From Sporothrix humicola (taxonomy: Eukaryota > Ascomycota > Sordariomycetes > Ophiostomatales > Ophiostomataceae), in contig WNYE01000071.1 in assembly GCA_021396245.1 (NCBI GenBank), positions 124,001-188,000 of the forward strand: a DNA stretch of 64,000 bases, in the 5' to 3' direction. Below, one piece after another: positions 36,741-46,858 of this stretch. Within the stretch, counting starts at the first letter, position 1. The number at the start of each line of letters is the position of its first letter. Below the pieces are notes generated by a model. The model was not told where the DNA came from. It was given only the letters and a program-made list of their open reading frames with translations, and searched no databases. The translations under genes and the position numbers were made by a program.

Positions 36741-37615
36741 GCCTCCTCCCACAGCTTGTGCAATCCTTCCTTCTGGCACCGTTGCGGTCTGCAGGCCCTG
36801 TGGCGTATCGCCGAGCTGTACGTATCGTTGGTTAGCCTCAGTCGTCCAAAAGAACGACCTGTAAGATGATAGAGGGGGAATAGAACTTACTGCCTGCGTA
36901 AGGTCAACACCAATCTCCTCCAGAACTTGCTCGACAACCTCGTCGCCTTCTTCCTCGACCCCGACATCCATGGCGTCGTCAATAGCGTCGTCCATCATCT
37001 CTTGCCTCTGCTCCATGATATCGTTCTCGCGCTCAAACTCCATGGCGATGCGCTGTAGAGACGGGAGGTTCATTGTGCGGTTCATGCTGCCGAGGGCCAT
37101 AGTGGCTCCCTTCATGGCTTGCATCATCTGCTCGTTTGTCCGGTATGTCTGGAGTCGTAAAGATATTTTCTGCAGCTGGCTTCGCATGCCATAGAACTTC
37201 TCGATGTATCTGTAGAAGCACGGCTATGTCAGCACTCCCATTGGCCACCATGACGCAAAGGCCGTCCGTCGTTGTATGCCGTGAACCAACCTTCTTGTGC
37301 GCACCAAGTCTTTTGCCTGGATCTTGCACGCTCCCATCTGGCCCTTCTGTGCACTCTGCTTGATCTGTGCAATCAAAGTCTTCTCCTGCTTCTCAAGTTT
37401 GACTCGTTGCTGGTCAAGCTCGCGAATGGCCTTGTCCAGCATGCGCTGGTTCTTGCGCAGACGCTCTGCCGGCGTGATGCGCTTGCCGAAGGCCCACTCA
37501 AGCATCTAGAGTGACGGCGCGGGATAGGGTCCCAACTGTTAGCCGACCGATCTTCTTCTTCCTCCTTTCTTACTTTGCCGAGAATTGATGGGTGTCACTG
37601 GGGTCTCACATTCAT
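36663..37615 (-). CDS. VPS2: ESCRT-III subunit Vps2/CHMP2
   Basis: Membrane-remodelling filament subunit acting in multivesicular-body sorting; recruits the ATPase Vps4. Four exons on the minus strand: 37615-37610, 37505-37291, 37209-36891 and 36815-36663 (230 aa). The first coding exon is only six bases (Met-Asn), joined by GTGAGA...CTCTAG to MLEWAFGKR, restoring the usual Vps2 N-terminus (MNxLEWAFGK). The basic Snf7 core follows: RITPAERLRKNQRMLDKAI, then QKGQMGACKIQAKDLVRTRR, RYIEKFYGMRSQLQKISLRL, and an acidic autoinhibitory region (DDAIDDAMDVGVEEEGDEV). The C-terminus is a clear MIT-interacting motif (DDDLQARLDSLRR), preceded by an unusual run of 12 Gly. It is divergent from FZO1, with ~910 bases between the start codons. 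Confidence 0.95.
36714..36743 (-). repeat. GGC/GCC trinucleotide repeat coding poly-Gly
   Basis: Ten uninterrupted GCC units on the + strand, read as GGC (Gly) codons in the last VPS2 exon. They form the core of the 12-Gly linker just ahead of the C-terminal Vps4-binding motif. Likely length-variable by slippage. Confidence 0.95.
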
Positions 37616-38526
37616 CTTGTCGGGTTCAACCTCTTCTCGAGGGGGGTGGTTGGATAAGGGCGGGGGATGGATGGATGATGATGCGCGACCAGCGCCGTAC
37701 GGCTTGTCCCGCTTCTATAGTCGCTTTGCGCTGATGTCGTCGAAGAGGCCGTCGTGACTGTCGCGGAGTGCGTGGAGGAAAAGTAGTTGTGTTGAGAAGG
37801 GAGATAAGGCAGCAGTTTTGTACAAGTAGTGAAAAGCAATGAAAGGCTACGACTCTGATGGCCAGCCAGGCTTGGATGCGTGCTTTCCGGTCTTGGCCTG
37901 GTCCCCAGGCGCTAACCAGTGGCCTAGGGCCTTCGTCATACTGTGTTTATTACAGCGCCTGTCAGATATTAATGATTTCAACGTCACAAGCAAAACCATA
38001 AGCGTAATACTTACATTGAAATATCAGCATCCTTGCTTAAGAGCCACAACGTTCGCAATGCTTGTACAATCACGCTCAAACTCTTTCTTGTACCATAGTG
38101 AACAAAATATGCATTTCAATTGCTCCTTGGAATGGACATGGAGTCTAAACAAGTAAAAATGGTTTAGGCCGCGAGTAGCAAAAGCGTTGAGCGAAGTGCG
38201 CAATAATTGCAGTGTAATATTAGGTCACCCTTGCCCAAAGCATGAAGTGGCGAGGCCCCCGCCAATGCGTCACAGGAGCCAGCGCACACCCGCGGGCTTG
38301 TGGCTGGACCAATCAGCATTCCACTCTCCGGGTGTGGTTCGCTCGGAAATTTTGCCTCTTCAAGTCAGTTGAGAAATCGGATGCTTTCACCACAACCAAA
38401 ACATTTCTTGATACTGCAAACTTTGCGATTTGGATAGACGACTCGACTCGACTATACTATCCGTACATTAGCAGTGCTTCTTTCCAAACACGCAGACGCC
38501 AACTCCATGGCTGCACTATCGACACA
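37616..38526. other. Divergent promoter of VPS2 and FZO1
   Basis: About 910 bases between the two start codons. No coding region apart from an open extension of the FZO1 frame to an ATG at 38242, judged to be leader. A CCAAT box lies at 38309-38313. 37,900-38,160 is A/T-richer and may separate two promoters. Confidence 0.6.
38309..38316 (+). promoter_or_regulatory. CCAAT box upstream of FZO1
   Basis: CCAATCAG about 215 bases before the FZO1 start codon. CCAAT followed by CA/AG is the preferred site of the HAP/CBC complex, which controls respiratory and mitochondrial genes in fungi. Binding is inferred only. Confidence 0.45.
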
Positions 38527-41358
38527 ATGAGTCCCAAAACACGCCCAAACAAGGGGAAGGCCCCTAGCAAAAAGCCGGCAATAGTCGGTGAACAAGAAGC
38601 CGGCGACAAGGACAATGCCGACAACGCTGCGCCGCAGCAACCCACGGGGCCCGGCTACATGACGGTCGGCACTGGCTCGGGCTCAGAACATATGTCCAAT
38701 TTGAAGCAACTCATCGACAAAGATTCCGGCTATGGCGGCAGCACCATCAACGGCGGCGACGATGTCCGATCGGCAGGCAACTCGGCTTTCCCGTGGGACT
38801 CGGCGGTCCAAGACAACCATCAAATGTACCCAGCTGCTTCGTCATCGTCTGCATCCGACTTCGAGGCCAGCCGGCGCCTGCAGGCAGGCGCAGTCCATCA
38901 GATGTGGTACAACCAGCACCGGGTTGCCCTCGGCAAGTCTATCTCTCAGGTCGTTGACTTGCTGAAGGGTCTTCAAAAGACAAACATGTCCTGGCCCGCA
39001 CACTACCCAACGGTGCAACGCATCAGCGCCACTGCACCTCTGCCTCCTTCTCCGGCCCGCCCGGGCTTGCAGCACGCCCATACAACGGTCGGCGACCTCA
39101 TCGCCACATCCACACCGCCTGTGGAAGACCAGCCCGATCGTGGACCGCTTCGCCGGTCCTACACGGCCCTGGAAGGCAATATTGCCGCAGAGTCCAGCAA
39201 GGCCGCAGAGGCACGGCCGCCATCTACAGAACCACGTCTAGTGACACCACAGATTGCACAAGAATTCTCGGTTCTCAAGCTCGACCTAAAGCTTGGTGGT
39301 CTGCACCAGGCCGAACTTGTCCACTCTCTTGAAAAGGCATCCATCGCGTCGCTATTGGATGAGAAGATTCGCTCCAGTCTAAGGCACCTTGATTCGCTGC
39401 GGGATCGCATTGAGGATATTTCAAGCAAGGTCCTCATCACAGGTGACTTGAATGCCGGCAAGTCAACCTTCTGCAACGCTCTACTCCGGAGAAAGATTCT
39501 ACCAGAGGACCAGCAACCCTGCACCAGTATCTTCTGCGAAGTCTTGGATGCCAGCGAGAACAGTGGTGTAGAAGAGGTTCATGCTGTTCATATGGATGTC
39601 ATTTACAACCGGAACGACGAGTCAACCTACGACGTGTTCTCTCTACAGGAACTCGAAAAGATTGTCACAGACAACACGACCTACATGCAGTGCAAGGTCT
39701 ACGTTAAAGACGAACGTGCAATCGATGAATCACTTTTGAGCAACGGCATTGTTGATATTGCTCTCATCGATGCCCCTGGCCTCAATTCAGATACCACCAA
39801 GACCACCGCAGTTTTTGCACGCCAAGAAGAAATCGACGTGGTTGTCTTCGTTGTTTCTGCGGCCAATCATTTTACTCTCACGGCAACCGAGTTTATTCGG
39901 GCAGCGGCTGCAGAGAAAGCCTATTTTTTCTTTGTTGTGAATGGGTTCGATGTCATCCGCGACCAAGAACGCTGCAAGAAGATGATTCTCGACCAGGTCT
40001 CTGGCCTCAGTCCTCAAACCCACAAAGAGGCTTCGGAGCTGGTCCATTTCGTGTCAAGTAATGCCATTCCCATCACTCCGCCGCCTGGGCCGCCCGGTGG
40101 TCCCGATGGCCCTGGTGGCGGAGGAAGCGGCAGCGCTTCCGGCAGCGGCGGCGGCGGCGGTGGCGATGACGATGACGATGACGCAGAAGGGAAGGGGAAA
40201 GGCAAAGAGAAGCTTCGGAATTTTGAGAGCATGGAACAGTCACTGCGGCGGTTTGTTTTGGAAAAGCGAGCCCATTCTAAACTGGCACCAGCGAAGAACT
40301 ATCTTCTCAACATTCTCAACGATGTCAATGCTCTTGCGACAGTCAACACCGAAGTTGCGCAAGCAGAGATTACCCGTGTTGGAAATGAGTTGAGCGAGAT
40401 AGAGCCTCTGTTGGAGACCAACAAGAAGGCAAAGGCCGAGGTGGCTACTGAGGCCGAGCAGATCATCGAGAAGACCTGCAAGGATGTGTATGACCACAGT
40501 CGGGCCGTGATCGGCTTCTCCATCGCCCATGCCGGAGATGAGAACCTGGGCGTGCCGTACCCTGGCCTTCTGTCCGCGTTTCAATACGCGGAAGATATCA
40601 AGCAAGCCATGTTCTCTCAGATTTCCGCCTCCGTGGCAGAGTGTGAGGAAAGTGCGCGTGTAAAGGCCGGAAGTGGGGTGAATACACTCAAACAGCTAGG
40701 AATTCTTCATCTCGGAGACGACTTTGCGGACCTCAACTTCCGCCCGGAATTCATGTTCCGTCGGCGGAGAGATGAGTTGGCTAGAAGACTTGATGTGCCG
40801 ACCGAGATCATTGATTTCGTGGACCTGTCGTTGATTCTCCAGCGGCAAGAAAAAGTTGCCGGAACGGGAATGGCTTTGACCCTTGCCACAGCTCTCGGCA
40901 CTCGGATGATTGGAGGCCAGGGTTGGATGGACCATGCGCTGTCTGCTGTCAGGCTGATGGGAAGCAATGGCACTCGCCGTCTGCTGGTGCCTGGTCTCAT
41001 CCTCGCTGCTATTGCAGCCACTGGTTACATCCTGTCTCAGATCCCACAGTCTCTACCCCACCGCTTGTCACACAAGATATCAAGTCGCCTTGCCGAGATT
41101 GACTATGTCCATTACAACTCAGCCCGCATCGCCGGCACGGTCCGCAAGGTGCTTCGATACCCCGCAGACTCCATCCGCGACGGTCTGAATCGGTCGGTGG
41201 ATCAGCTTGGCACTCGCAAGGAAGACACACTGAAGATTAAGGCCGAGAGCGAAGTGGCTTTGAAGTATTTCGGCAACCTCGTTGTCGAGAGCGATCGCCA
41301 GAGGAGGGCTGTGAGATCCCTGGACCTTGATACTCCACCCCCTGGCGCGGCACACTGA
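38527..41358 (+). CDS. FZO1: Mitofusin Fzo1 (outer-membrane dynamin-like GTPase)
   Basis: GTPase that tethers and fuses mitochondrial outer membranes. Single exon, 943 aa from the ATG at 38527 (context CACAATGAG). The frame stays open to an ATG at 38242, but those 95 codons look like leader. The N-terminal ~290 residues are low complexity, then a helical segment. G1 is GDLNAGKST at residues 306-314, G3 is DAPG in ALIDAPGLNSDTTKT, and G4-like VNGFD is near 470. After the GTPase core is a Pro/Gly-rich, then Asp-rich, then Lys-rich insertion (about 518-562). A helical bundle follows, with a hydrophobic C-terminal segment (LLVPGLILAAIAATGYIL, about 818-840) that should be the membrane anchor, and a final heptad-rich tail. 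Length fits filamentous-fungal Fzo1. Confidence 0.95.
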   Translation: MSPKTRPNKGKAPSKKPAIVGEQEAGDKDNADNAAPQQPTGPGYMTVGTGSGSEHMSNLKQLIDKDSGYGGSTINGGDDVRSAGNSAFPWDSAVQDNHQMYPAASSSSASDFEASRRLQAGAVHQMWYNQHRVALGKSISQVVDLLKGLQKTNMSWPAHYPTVQRISATAPLPPSPARPGLQHAHTTVGDLIATSTPPVEDQPDRGPLRRSYTALEGNIAAESSKAAEARPPSTEPRLVTPQIAQEFSVLKLDLKLGGLHQAELVHSLEKASIASLLDEKIRSSLRHLDSLRDRIEDISSKVLITGDLNAGKSTFCNALLRRKILPEDQQPCTSIFCEVLDASENSGVEEVHAVHMDVIYNRNDESTYDVFSLQELEKIVTDNTTYMQCKVYVKDERAIDESLLSNGIVDIALIDAPGLNSDTTKTTAVFARQEEIDVVVFVVSAANHFTLTATEFIRAAAAEKAYFFFVVNGFDVIRDQERCKKMILDQVSGLSPQTHKEASELVHFVSSNAIPITPPPGPPGGPDGPGGGGSGSASGSGGGGGGDDDDDDAEGKGKGKEKLRNFESMEQSLRRFVLEKRAHSKLAPAKNYLLNILNDVNALATVNTEVAQAEITRVGNELSEIEPLLETNKKAKAEVATEAEQIIEKTCKDVYDHSRAVIGFSIAHAGDENLGVPYPGLLSAFQYAEDIKQAMFSQISASVAECEESARVKAGSGVNTLKQLGILHLGDDFADLNFRPEFMFRRRRDELARRLDVPTEIIDFVDLSLILQRQEKVAGTGMALTLATALGTRMIGGQGWMDHALSAVRLMGSNGTRRLLVPGLILAAIAATGYILSQIPQSLPHRLSHKISSRLAEIDYVHYNSARIAGTVRKVLRYPADSIRDGLNRSVDQLGTRKEDTLKIKAESEVALKYFGNLVVESDRQRRAVRSLDLDTPPPGAAH

Positions 41359-42135
41359 GAGACCAATATTCAGAATGATTGTGAATGGACATGATTAAAA
41401 ATTGTGAGGACGACTCTTGGCGTTATGGTGGATATTGTTTTGTAATTTCTTAGAATTTATTTTCTCCCGCCTACTGTGTTCTTGATTGGGGGCTTGTACA
41501 GGTCTGGTTTCTTTGTGAGAGAACTGGCTGCTGGGGCCTTTGATCTTTGATTTTCAACGATCCCCTCTCTGCTGAACTCGTTTATCCAAACCAGATTGCC
41601 CACGGTCTGTTGTGGCTACATCTTATATATGTCTATCCTTACTCCTTTTGTATTTACTGCCACAATGGCTCATATGATAGTAACGAACATACCTTTTCCC
41701 AACCAGTATATAAGCACACGACGCAGATTGGTGATTTCAGGGTCAACCTTTGAACGTCCTCTAAGGCTCATGTTCGCCTATGTTTCATACTTACTGGATA
41801 TTTATCAAAAATGGGCAAATAACCAAGGTTGCCATTGTAGTCCGTTTAAATATGTACACAAAGTAACTAACTGCACACATTATGTCCAGTTATGAAGGGG
41901 AAATCATTGAGAGAAGAGTGAATAAGGAATAAATGCGCCACCAGGAATAAAACCGTGGAATATAGAATCCATGCAATGAATCGTAGGCGCCCTGCCATTC
42001 AATGATCTTATGCCTTCGTTGTCCCCATTCCCGCCCTGGTGCTATTCATGCTCACCAACGTCGTCGCTGTCATGCCTTTTTTTTTCGTTCCGTTTATATA
42101 ATTTGTCATGTTCGAGATGTAGATCGGCCACCACC
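41359..42135. other. Intergenic, convergent 3' regions of FZO1 and TOM22
   Basis: A/T-rich 3' sequence for both neighbours. Short open frames only, none with a domain. No RNA gene seen. Confidence 0.6.
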
Positions 42136-42705
42136 TTACAGTGCTGGCCGTGCGCCGGGACCACCCAGTGCGGCACCAACCTGGGATGCAGTATCGCCGC
42201 CCTCCTGGTTCTCGCCGGAGCCAGCCGTCAGGAGCTCGCTGCCCATCTCACGCATCCGCTGCTCCTGCTCCATGGCCAGAATTTGCTGCTCTTCAGCCCA
42301 CGACAGAGCGAAAGGCACACCGATAAGCAGAGCGCTCACTGAGATTGTCCACGCAGAACGGCCAAGGAACGTGAGAGTGGCACGCACCACTCGGTCGCCA
42401 AACTGGAATTTGCTGTAGAACCAACCACGGGTGGTAGGCGGGATAATGTCGCGCAGGGCATAAAGTCGTTCGCCAAACGTCTCGCGACTTGGGTCGTAGT
42501 CGGAGTCTGTGGAAATCTCCGAATCTGTTTGCAAAACACACCGTCGGTCAGCAAATGGTGTCTTGGGTTTCTTCGAGGTAGGTGGTTGTATCCGGCTCTC
42601 TGTATCTGTTTTTTACTTACCGGTATCGGTGAAGTCCTCCTCCTCCTCGCTCCCAGCAGGGCGCTGCTGGAAGTGCTCGTCCTCGACTTCGACTAATTGG
42701 ACCAT
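42136..42705 (-). CDS. TOM22: Mitochondrial import receptor Tom22
   Basis: Central receptor and organiser of the outer-membrane TOM translocase. Two exons on the minus strand: 42705-42621 and 42524-42136 (157 aa; intron GTAAGT...ACAG, phase 1). The N-terminal cytosolic domain is strongly acidic ([16 protein letters not shown], then [19 protein letters not shown]), as needed to bind presequences. Then come basic residues, and a single transmembrane helix at about residues 86-104 ([17 protein letters not shown]) with its conserved Pro, followed by a Gln/Glu/Met-rich intermembrane-space tail ending [11 protein letters not shown]. Length and single-anchor layout match Neurospora and yeast Tom22. 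It is convergent with FZO1, so two mitochondrial outer-membrane genes are neighbours. Confidence 0.95.
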
Positions 42706-43643
42706 GGTGACGGTAGCGTACTGTGTTTTCTGTGCCTTCGTAAGTTGGGCAGCGGGGTGGTTGGGTTGAGGCTGTTTGAAGCTTGTATGTAATGTTTGTT
42801 GGGGCCGAAGGCCAGAACTATCAGAATTCGATGGAACCAATTCGTCGCAAAAATTTTACAGGCGCTGTGCACGTGACGTGATCAGACGTCATTGGCTTTT
42901 TTCCGGCCTAGACTCCATAAAAATCCAATCTACATACCTGATATCTTCACAGGACGGCGTACTAAAGCGCTACTAGGCCTTAATTAAATTCACTGTTACT
43001 ATGACTTTTTTTCCACTTCAAATATCGTTAATAGCGAAGAAGCTTCATAAGGTGTGGTCATTGACTTTCGGCTGGCATTTCAGCTGTCTCTGTTTGGGCC
43101 ATACTTGTCTATTGTTTGACAGTTTGTTTATTCCACGACTTTCTGTGCCAAGGATGCAGAGGGCACATAACAAAAGGACCAGAGTCACTACCATTTGGAC
43201 ATATCTGTGAATTCATCGGATGGCTCCTTTTTTACCCTTTTTGACATGGCGGGGTGCCACATGTGCAAGCTTGCCACACAACAAGATTTCTTCTATTTCA
43301 AACAACCTGGTTGTCGACGGGTAGCCTTGTACGACGTACTCTCACTGTGTATTGTTTTGGCAATGGGGCGGTTTCAATTTTCGTCAGAGCCATACTTCAA
43401 TTGGCCCGCAATCGAAAACACAAAATAAAGCCAACAATTATTAAAAAAAGAATAACAATGATAATAATTAAATACTGACAATCTCAAATTCAGTTGGCTT
43501 GGCTAGCTAGCAACCTGCTAAATGAATATGTGCAAAGCTAAGGTGGGGAAAAAAAAGAGTCAAACATGAAAAATATGTAAAATCAAAGATAGACATGGCA
43601 CATGAACTTGTTTCTGAAAGAAGATAACGAGAACAGTGAGTGC
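42706..43643. other. TOM22 promoter and NHA1 3' region
   Basis: TOM22 upstream sequence with a cluster of regulatory-looking words (42870-42895), then mixed sequence. TACGACGTA occurs at 43330-43338. A/T-rich 43,425-43,580 is probably NHA1 3' untranslated sequence. No gene seen. Confidence 0.6.
42870..42895 (-). promoter_or_regulatory. E-box / CRE-like / CCAAT cluster before TOM22
   Basis: Within 26 bases, about 165-190 bases upstream of the TOM22 start: CACGTG (42870-42875) overlapping an ACGTGACG core, ACGTCAT (42886-42892), and ATTGG (42891-42895), which on the minus strand is CCAAT. Such a cluster could bind bHLH, bZIP and HAP factors. Inferred from words only. Confidence 0.4.
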
Positions 43644-46600
43644 TCACTGCCGCCGGTCAGGGGTATCCGCGAACCGGATTCCACGCCGAGCTGGAGGAAC
43701 TCGTGGTGTGTCGTCGTCATCGCTGTCTTCAGCGTGTTGGCTCGACATACCAAGGGCGGCTTCTCTTCGACGCCGCTCAGCGGGCGTTTCCTTTGTTTCG
43801 TCGTTTTCATCGTCGGAGTCGTCGTCGTCATCGCCGACACTCTGAAGAACTGCCAAGCGACGGCGTCTCTCTACAGCTGTTTCGGGGATATCGTCGGCGT
43901 TGTCTGGCGGACCAGCTGCTGTACGACCGCGGCGGGACGACGGTGCAATCTCTAGGTGGGAAGTGGACGAGCGAGGGCTGGAGCCGGCCTCGTTGTCACT
44001 GCCATCATTCCCGTCAACTTCCTTGCCACTGCGGCGCTGTCCGACAGCCGCGGACGAACCAGCTCTTGTGCTTCGGCCTGGCCGGGATACAACAATGTCT
44101 GGAAGCGAAGCATCTTGCTTGGCAAGTGTCTTGACCGTGTGAGAGGCAGTCGACCTATCAACCACTTCGCGCCTCGTGCTTTGGTCAAGCTGTTGCATCT
44201 GCTTGATAAAACCTTCTTTTGTCATACGCTGGCCCACGCCGCCGATGGTGAAGCGAATGTGGCGGTCATCTTCCTCCTCTTGCACCTCCGCGACACTCTT
44301 CTTTCTTTGTCTCTGTGTCGAAGGCTCTCCAGCGGTGGCTCTTCCAAAGTTGATCCAGCTAGGCATAGCAGGTCTGCTTGAAACTCTCGTCACCGGGTCG
44401 GCGTCATTTTCAGATACCTTGTTACTTCCCTCGTCCTGCTCCTTTGCCTTCTCGGACGGTCTGATTAGACCTCCCATTCCCATGTATTTGAGACTCTGGG
44501 AAACCATATCGCTGGTATCGCCTTTCTGTGGCGGCAGTTCGTAGGTCTTGACAACTTCTCCATCTTCATCCTCGACAATGATCTACAAGAAAAGCATGTT
44601 AGCAACTTGACCTTCAACCGATGAGCGCATAGATCAGATGCAGCTCTGAGTGTGTAGAATAAAGGAAATTGGGAAATGCAACGTACAGTATTACCAAACT
44701 GGTAAGCTCGAGCAGGTTCGTGCCTGCGTGTATCCTTCTGCTTCTCTTTTCTCTTCTGGATCTCGTCATTCTTCCAGTTGCCGATTTTCTTCTTGATAGA
44801 GTCGTAAGACCACGCAGAGGTTCCCGTTTCAGCCTTCAGCGCCTCAGGGGCCAGCTTCTCCTTCAGCTTCTCCACGTCGGCACCTTCAAGGGGCATATTA
44901 TGAGAGTGCGTAGGCTCAACAGCTACAACCTCGCCCTGTTCCGTCTCGATAATGATATTATCGCCTTCGTCATACACATTTAGTCGAGGGGCAGAAGTTG
45001 GTGACACTGAACCGTCAGCGTCGTCGGAAGAACCTCGCTGTTCTGAGCGACCCCTTTTCTCCTCACTGGTCCCTTCAAAACGACCCTCCTCTTCAGCGAC
45101 AATAGTCTGGCCAGATCCCTGCGAGGGCTGCTCTTCCGGCTCGTCAGACGCCGATGATGCCTCGCCGTGTAGAGGCGGGCTTGATAAAAGTGCGTCATTT
45201 GTTGGGCGCCGTGGATAGATAGCGGATTGACTGATAGGCCCACCAGGTCCGATGCCATCGTCCCACTTTCTTCTCCGGCGGCGACTGGCACGTGAAGAAG
45301 CTCTGCTACCCTGCTTGCTTGTTCCCTCTTCATCCTTGATCCGGCGTAGGAACTGCCCGGGAATTCCAACAGGCAAAAGTGTACCCGGAGGGACGCTTGG
45401 CATCTTGAGTTCATCCATGTCCGTGTCAGACATTGTACGAGCTTGCGAGCGTGATTGGGACGAAATGCGTGGCAGGCGGTTCATCCACGTTGGGCCATCT
45501 TCCGGTGCGGTGGTGTAAGACATCGTAATTGTCAGGGTATTGATCCGTTTGCCGAGTGTGAACACAGCTATGGACGAGCCGTGTACGATAATAGACGAAA
45601 CAACCAAAAATGTCGTGATCGGCCAAACAAGTGTCAAGAGCGTATAATGGGGCGAATTGGCCGGAGGAAGCTCGGATAAGGGAACAGGCTCATCGTGCTC
45701 GAGCTCGGCCCGGGCCATGATAGCGACAAAAATGGCGCCGACACCGATGGGGCCGAAGTGACCTGCGAAAAGTGCTTCTCGCCACGTTTTAATATCCGGT
45801 ATAAATGGTTTCAAGGCGAGCATGATCGGGATGCGGCGAAATAGAATGACAAAAATGGCAATGATGGTGAGGCGCCAGGCAGACAAACCGATCGAGGTGT
45901 CGTTGAACATTTCCCAGGGAATAATGGTGCCAAGGTACACGAAATATGTCAGATTGAGCAACAGATCAATGACGTTAGACACGTGCGACTCGTCCGTCTT
46001 GTGGCCGAACCAACCGTCATTGGAGAAACCTACACCGGCCGAGAAGCCAACTAGTAGGTCGTCGACACCGAGAATACTTCCAGAGCCTGCGCAGAAGAGG
46101 GCTAGCACAAAGTAGAACACAAGAAAACTCTCGCGGTCGATCAAGTCATGGCGCTCAGCGAATTTGATGCCGTGGCGGGCAATGTAGCCAATCAGAAAAC
46201 CGTAGATGGCGCCAAAGATACACTCGTAAAGGATGGTATAAACGATCCAGTGGAAGGAGACCTCTCTGGCATTGCGGTTGTCCTGAATGAGGTAGAGAGA
46301 GAGGTAGATAAAAGGAAATGCCATGCCGTCGTTGCATCCAGATTCGGCGGAGAGCAAATCACGTAAATGCTTCGGCACCCGCTTGGCAAACTTTCCCTTA
46401 CCAACGACGGACGAGGCCAGGACAGGGTCAGTGGCAGTGACACAGGCGGCGATAACGAGACTGTCAAGCCAGTCGAGCGGCGGAACCATCCACCAAACGA
46501 ACAAAGAGGTGATGAGCCAGCCATAGGTCATGACAGGCACAAGGAGGAATATGACCGATTTCCAGTGGCGCTCCATGTAGAATTTGGGCAATTCGACACC

Positions 46601-46858
46601 AACGGCAAAACACTGCACGACCAAAACGATGCGAGAGAACTCGATGGTGACAATGTCGACACTCCCCCAGGAGGCCGGATCGATCAGATCGGCAGCATGG
46701 GGACCGAAGATCAGACCACAGAGCGTGGCAACAGTGGCTTCACCAATGTAAATGCGTTCCTTAATAATGGACGAGCAGAGCATGAACAGTGATGTGAAGC
46801 CGCCGAGGATGATGTACACCAAATGAGGTTTGGTGATCGAGAGGTGACCCCACGCCAT
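43644..46858 (-). CDS. NHA1: Plasma-membrane Na+(K+)/H+ antiporter, NHA1 type
   Basis: Exports Na+/K+ in exchange for protons; cation and pH homeostasis at the plasma membrane. Two exons on the minus strand: 46858-44687 and 44582-43644 (intron GTACGT...TGTAG, phase 0; 1,036 aa). The N-terminal ~430 residues contain about 12 membrane helices: MAWGHLSITKPHLVYIILGG, IYIGEATVATLCGLIFGP, ACVTATDPVLASSVV, AESGCNDGMAFPF, VDDLLVGFSAGVGFSNDGW, AGHFGPIGVGAIFVAI. The Asp residues in TDP and CNDG are the expected ion-binding region of NHA1/Sod2 antiporters. The long hydrophilic C-terminal tail (~600 residues) carries RS/SR patches, a segment DEGDNIIIETEQGEVV and then IIVEDEDGEVVKTYELPP across the splice, typical of fungal NHA1 tails. 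The last part is Arg/Asp-rich. Exon 2 alone could be mistaken for a separate gene. Confidence 0.96.

Noticed and set aside
38242..38526. N-terminal extension of Fzo1 to the ATG at 38242
   Set aside because: The 95 extra codons contain leader-like A/C-rich sequence and the CCAAT box; the ATG at 38527 has a strong context and gives normal length.
43644..44507. Separate minus-strand gene from an internal ATG
   Set aside because: The frame joins NHA1 exon 1 perfectly through a GTACGT...TGTAG intron, and the preceding residues (IIVEDEDGEVVKTYELPP) fit the NHA1 tail.
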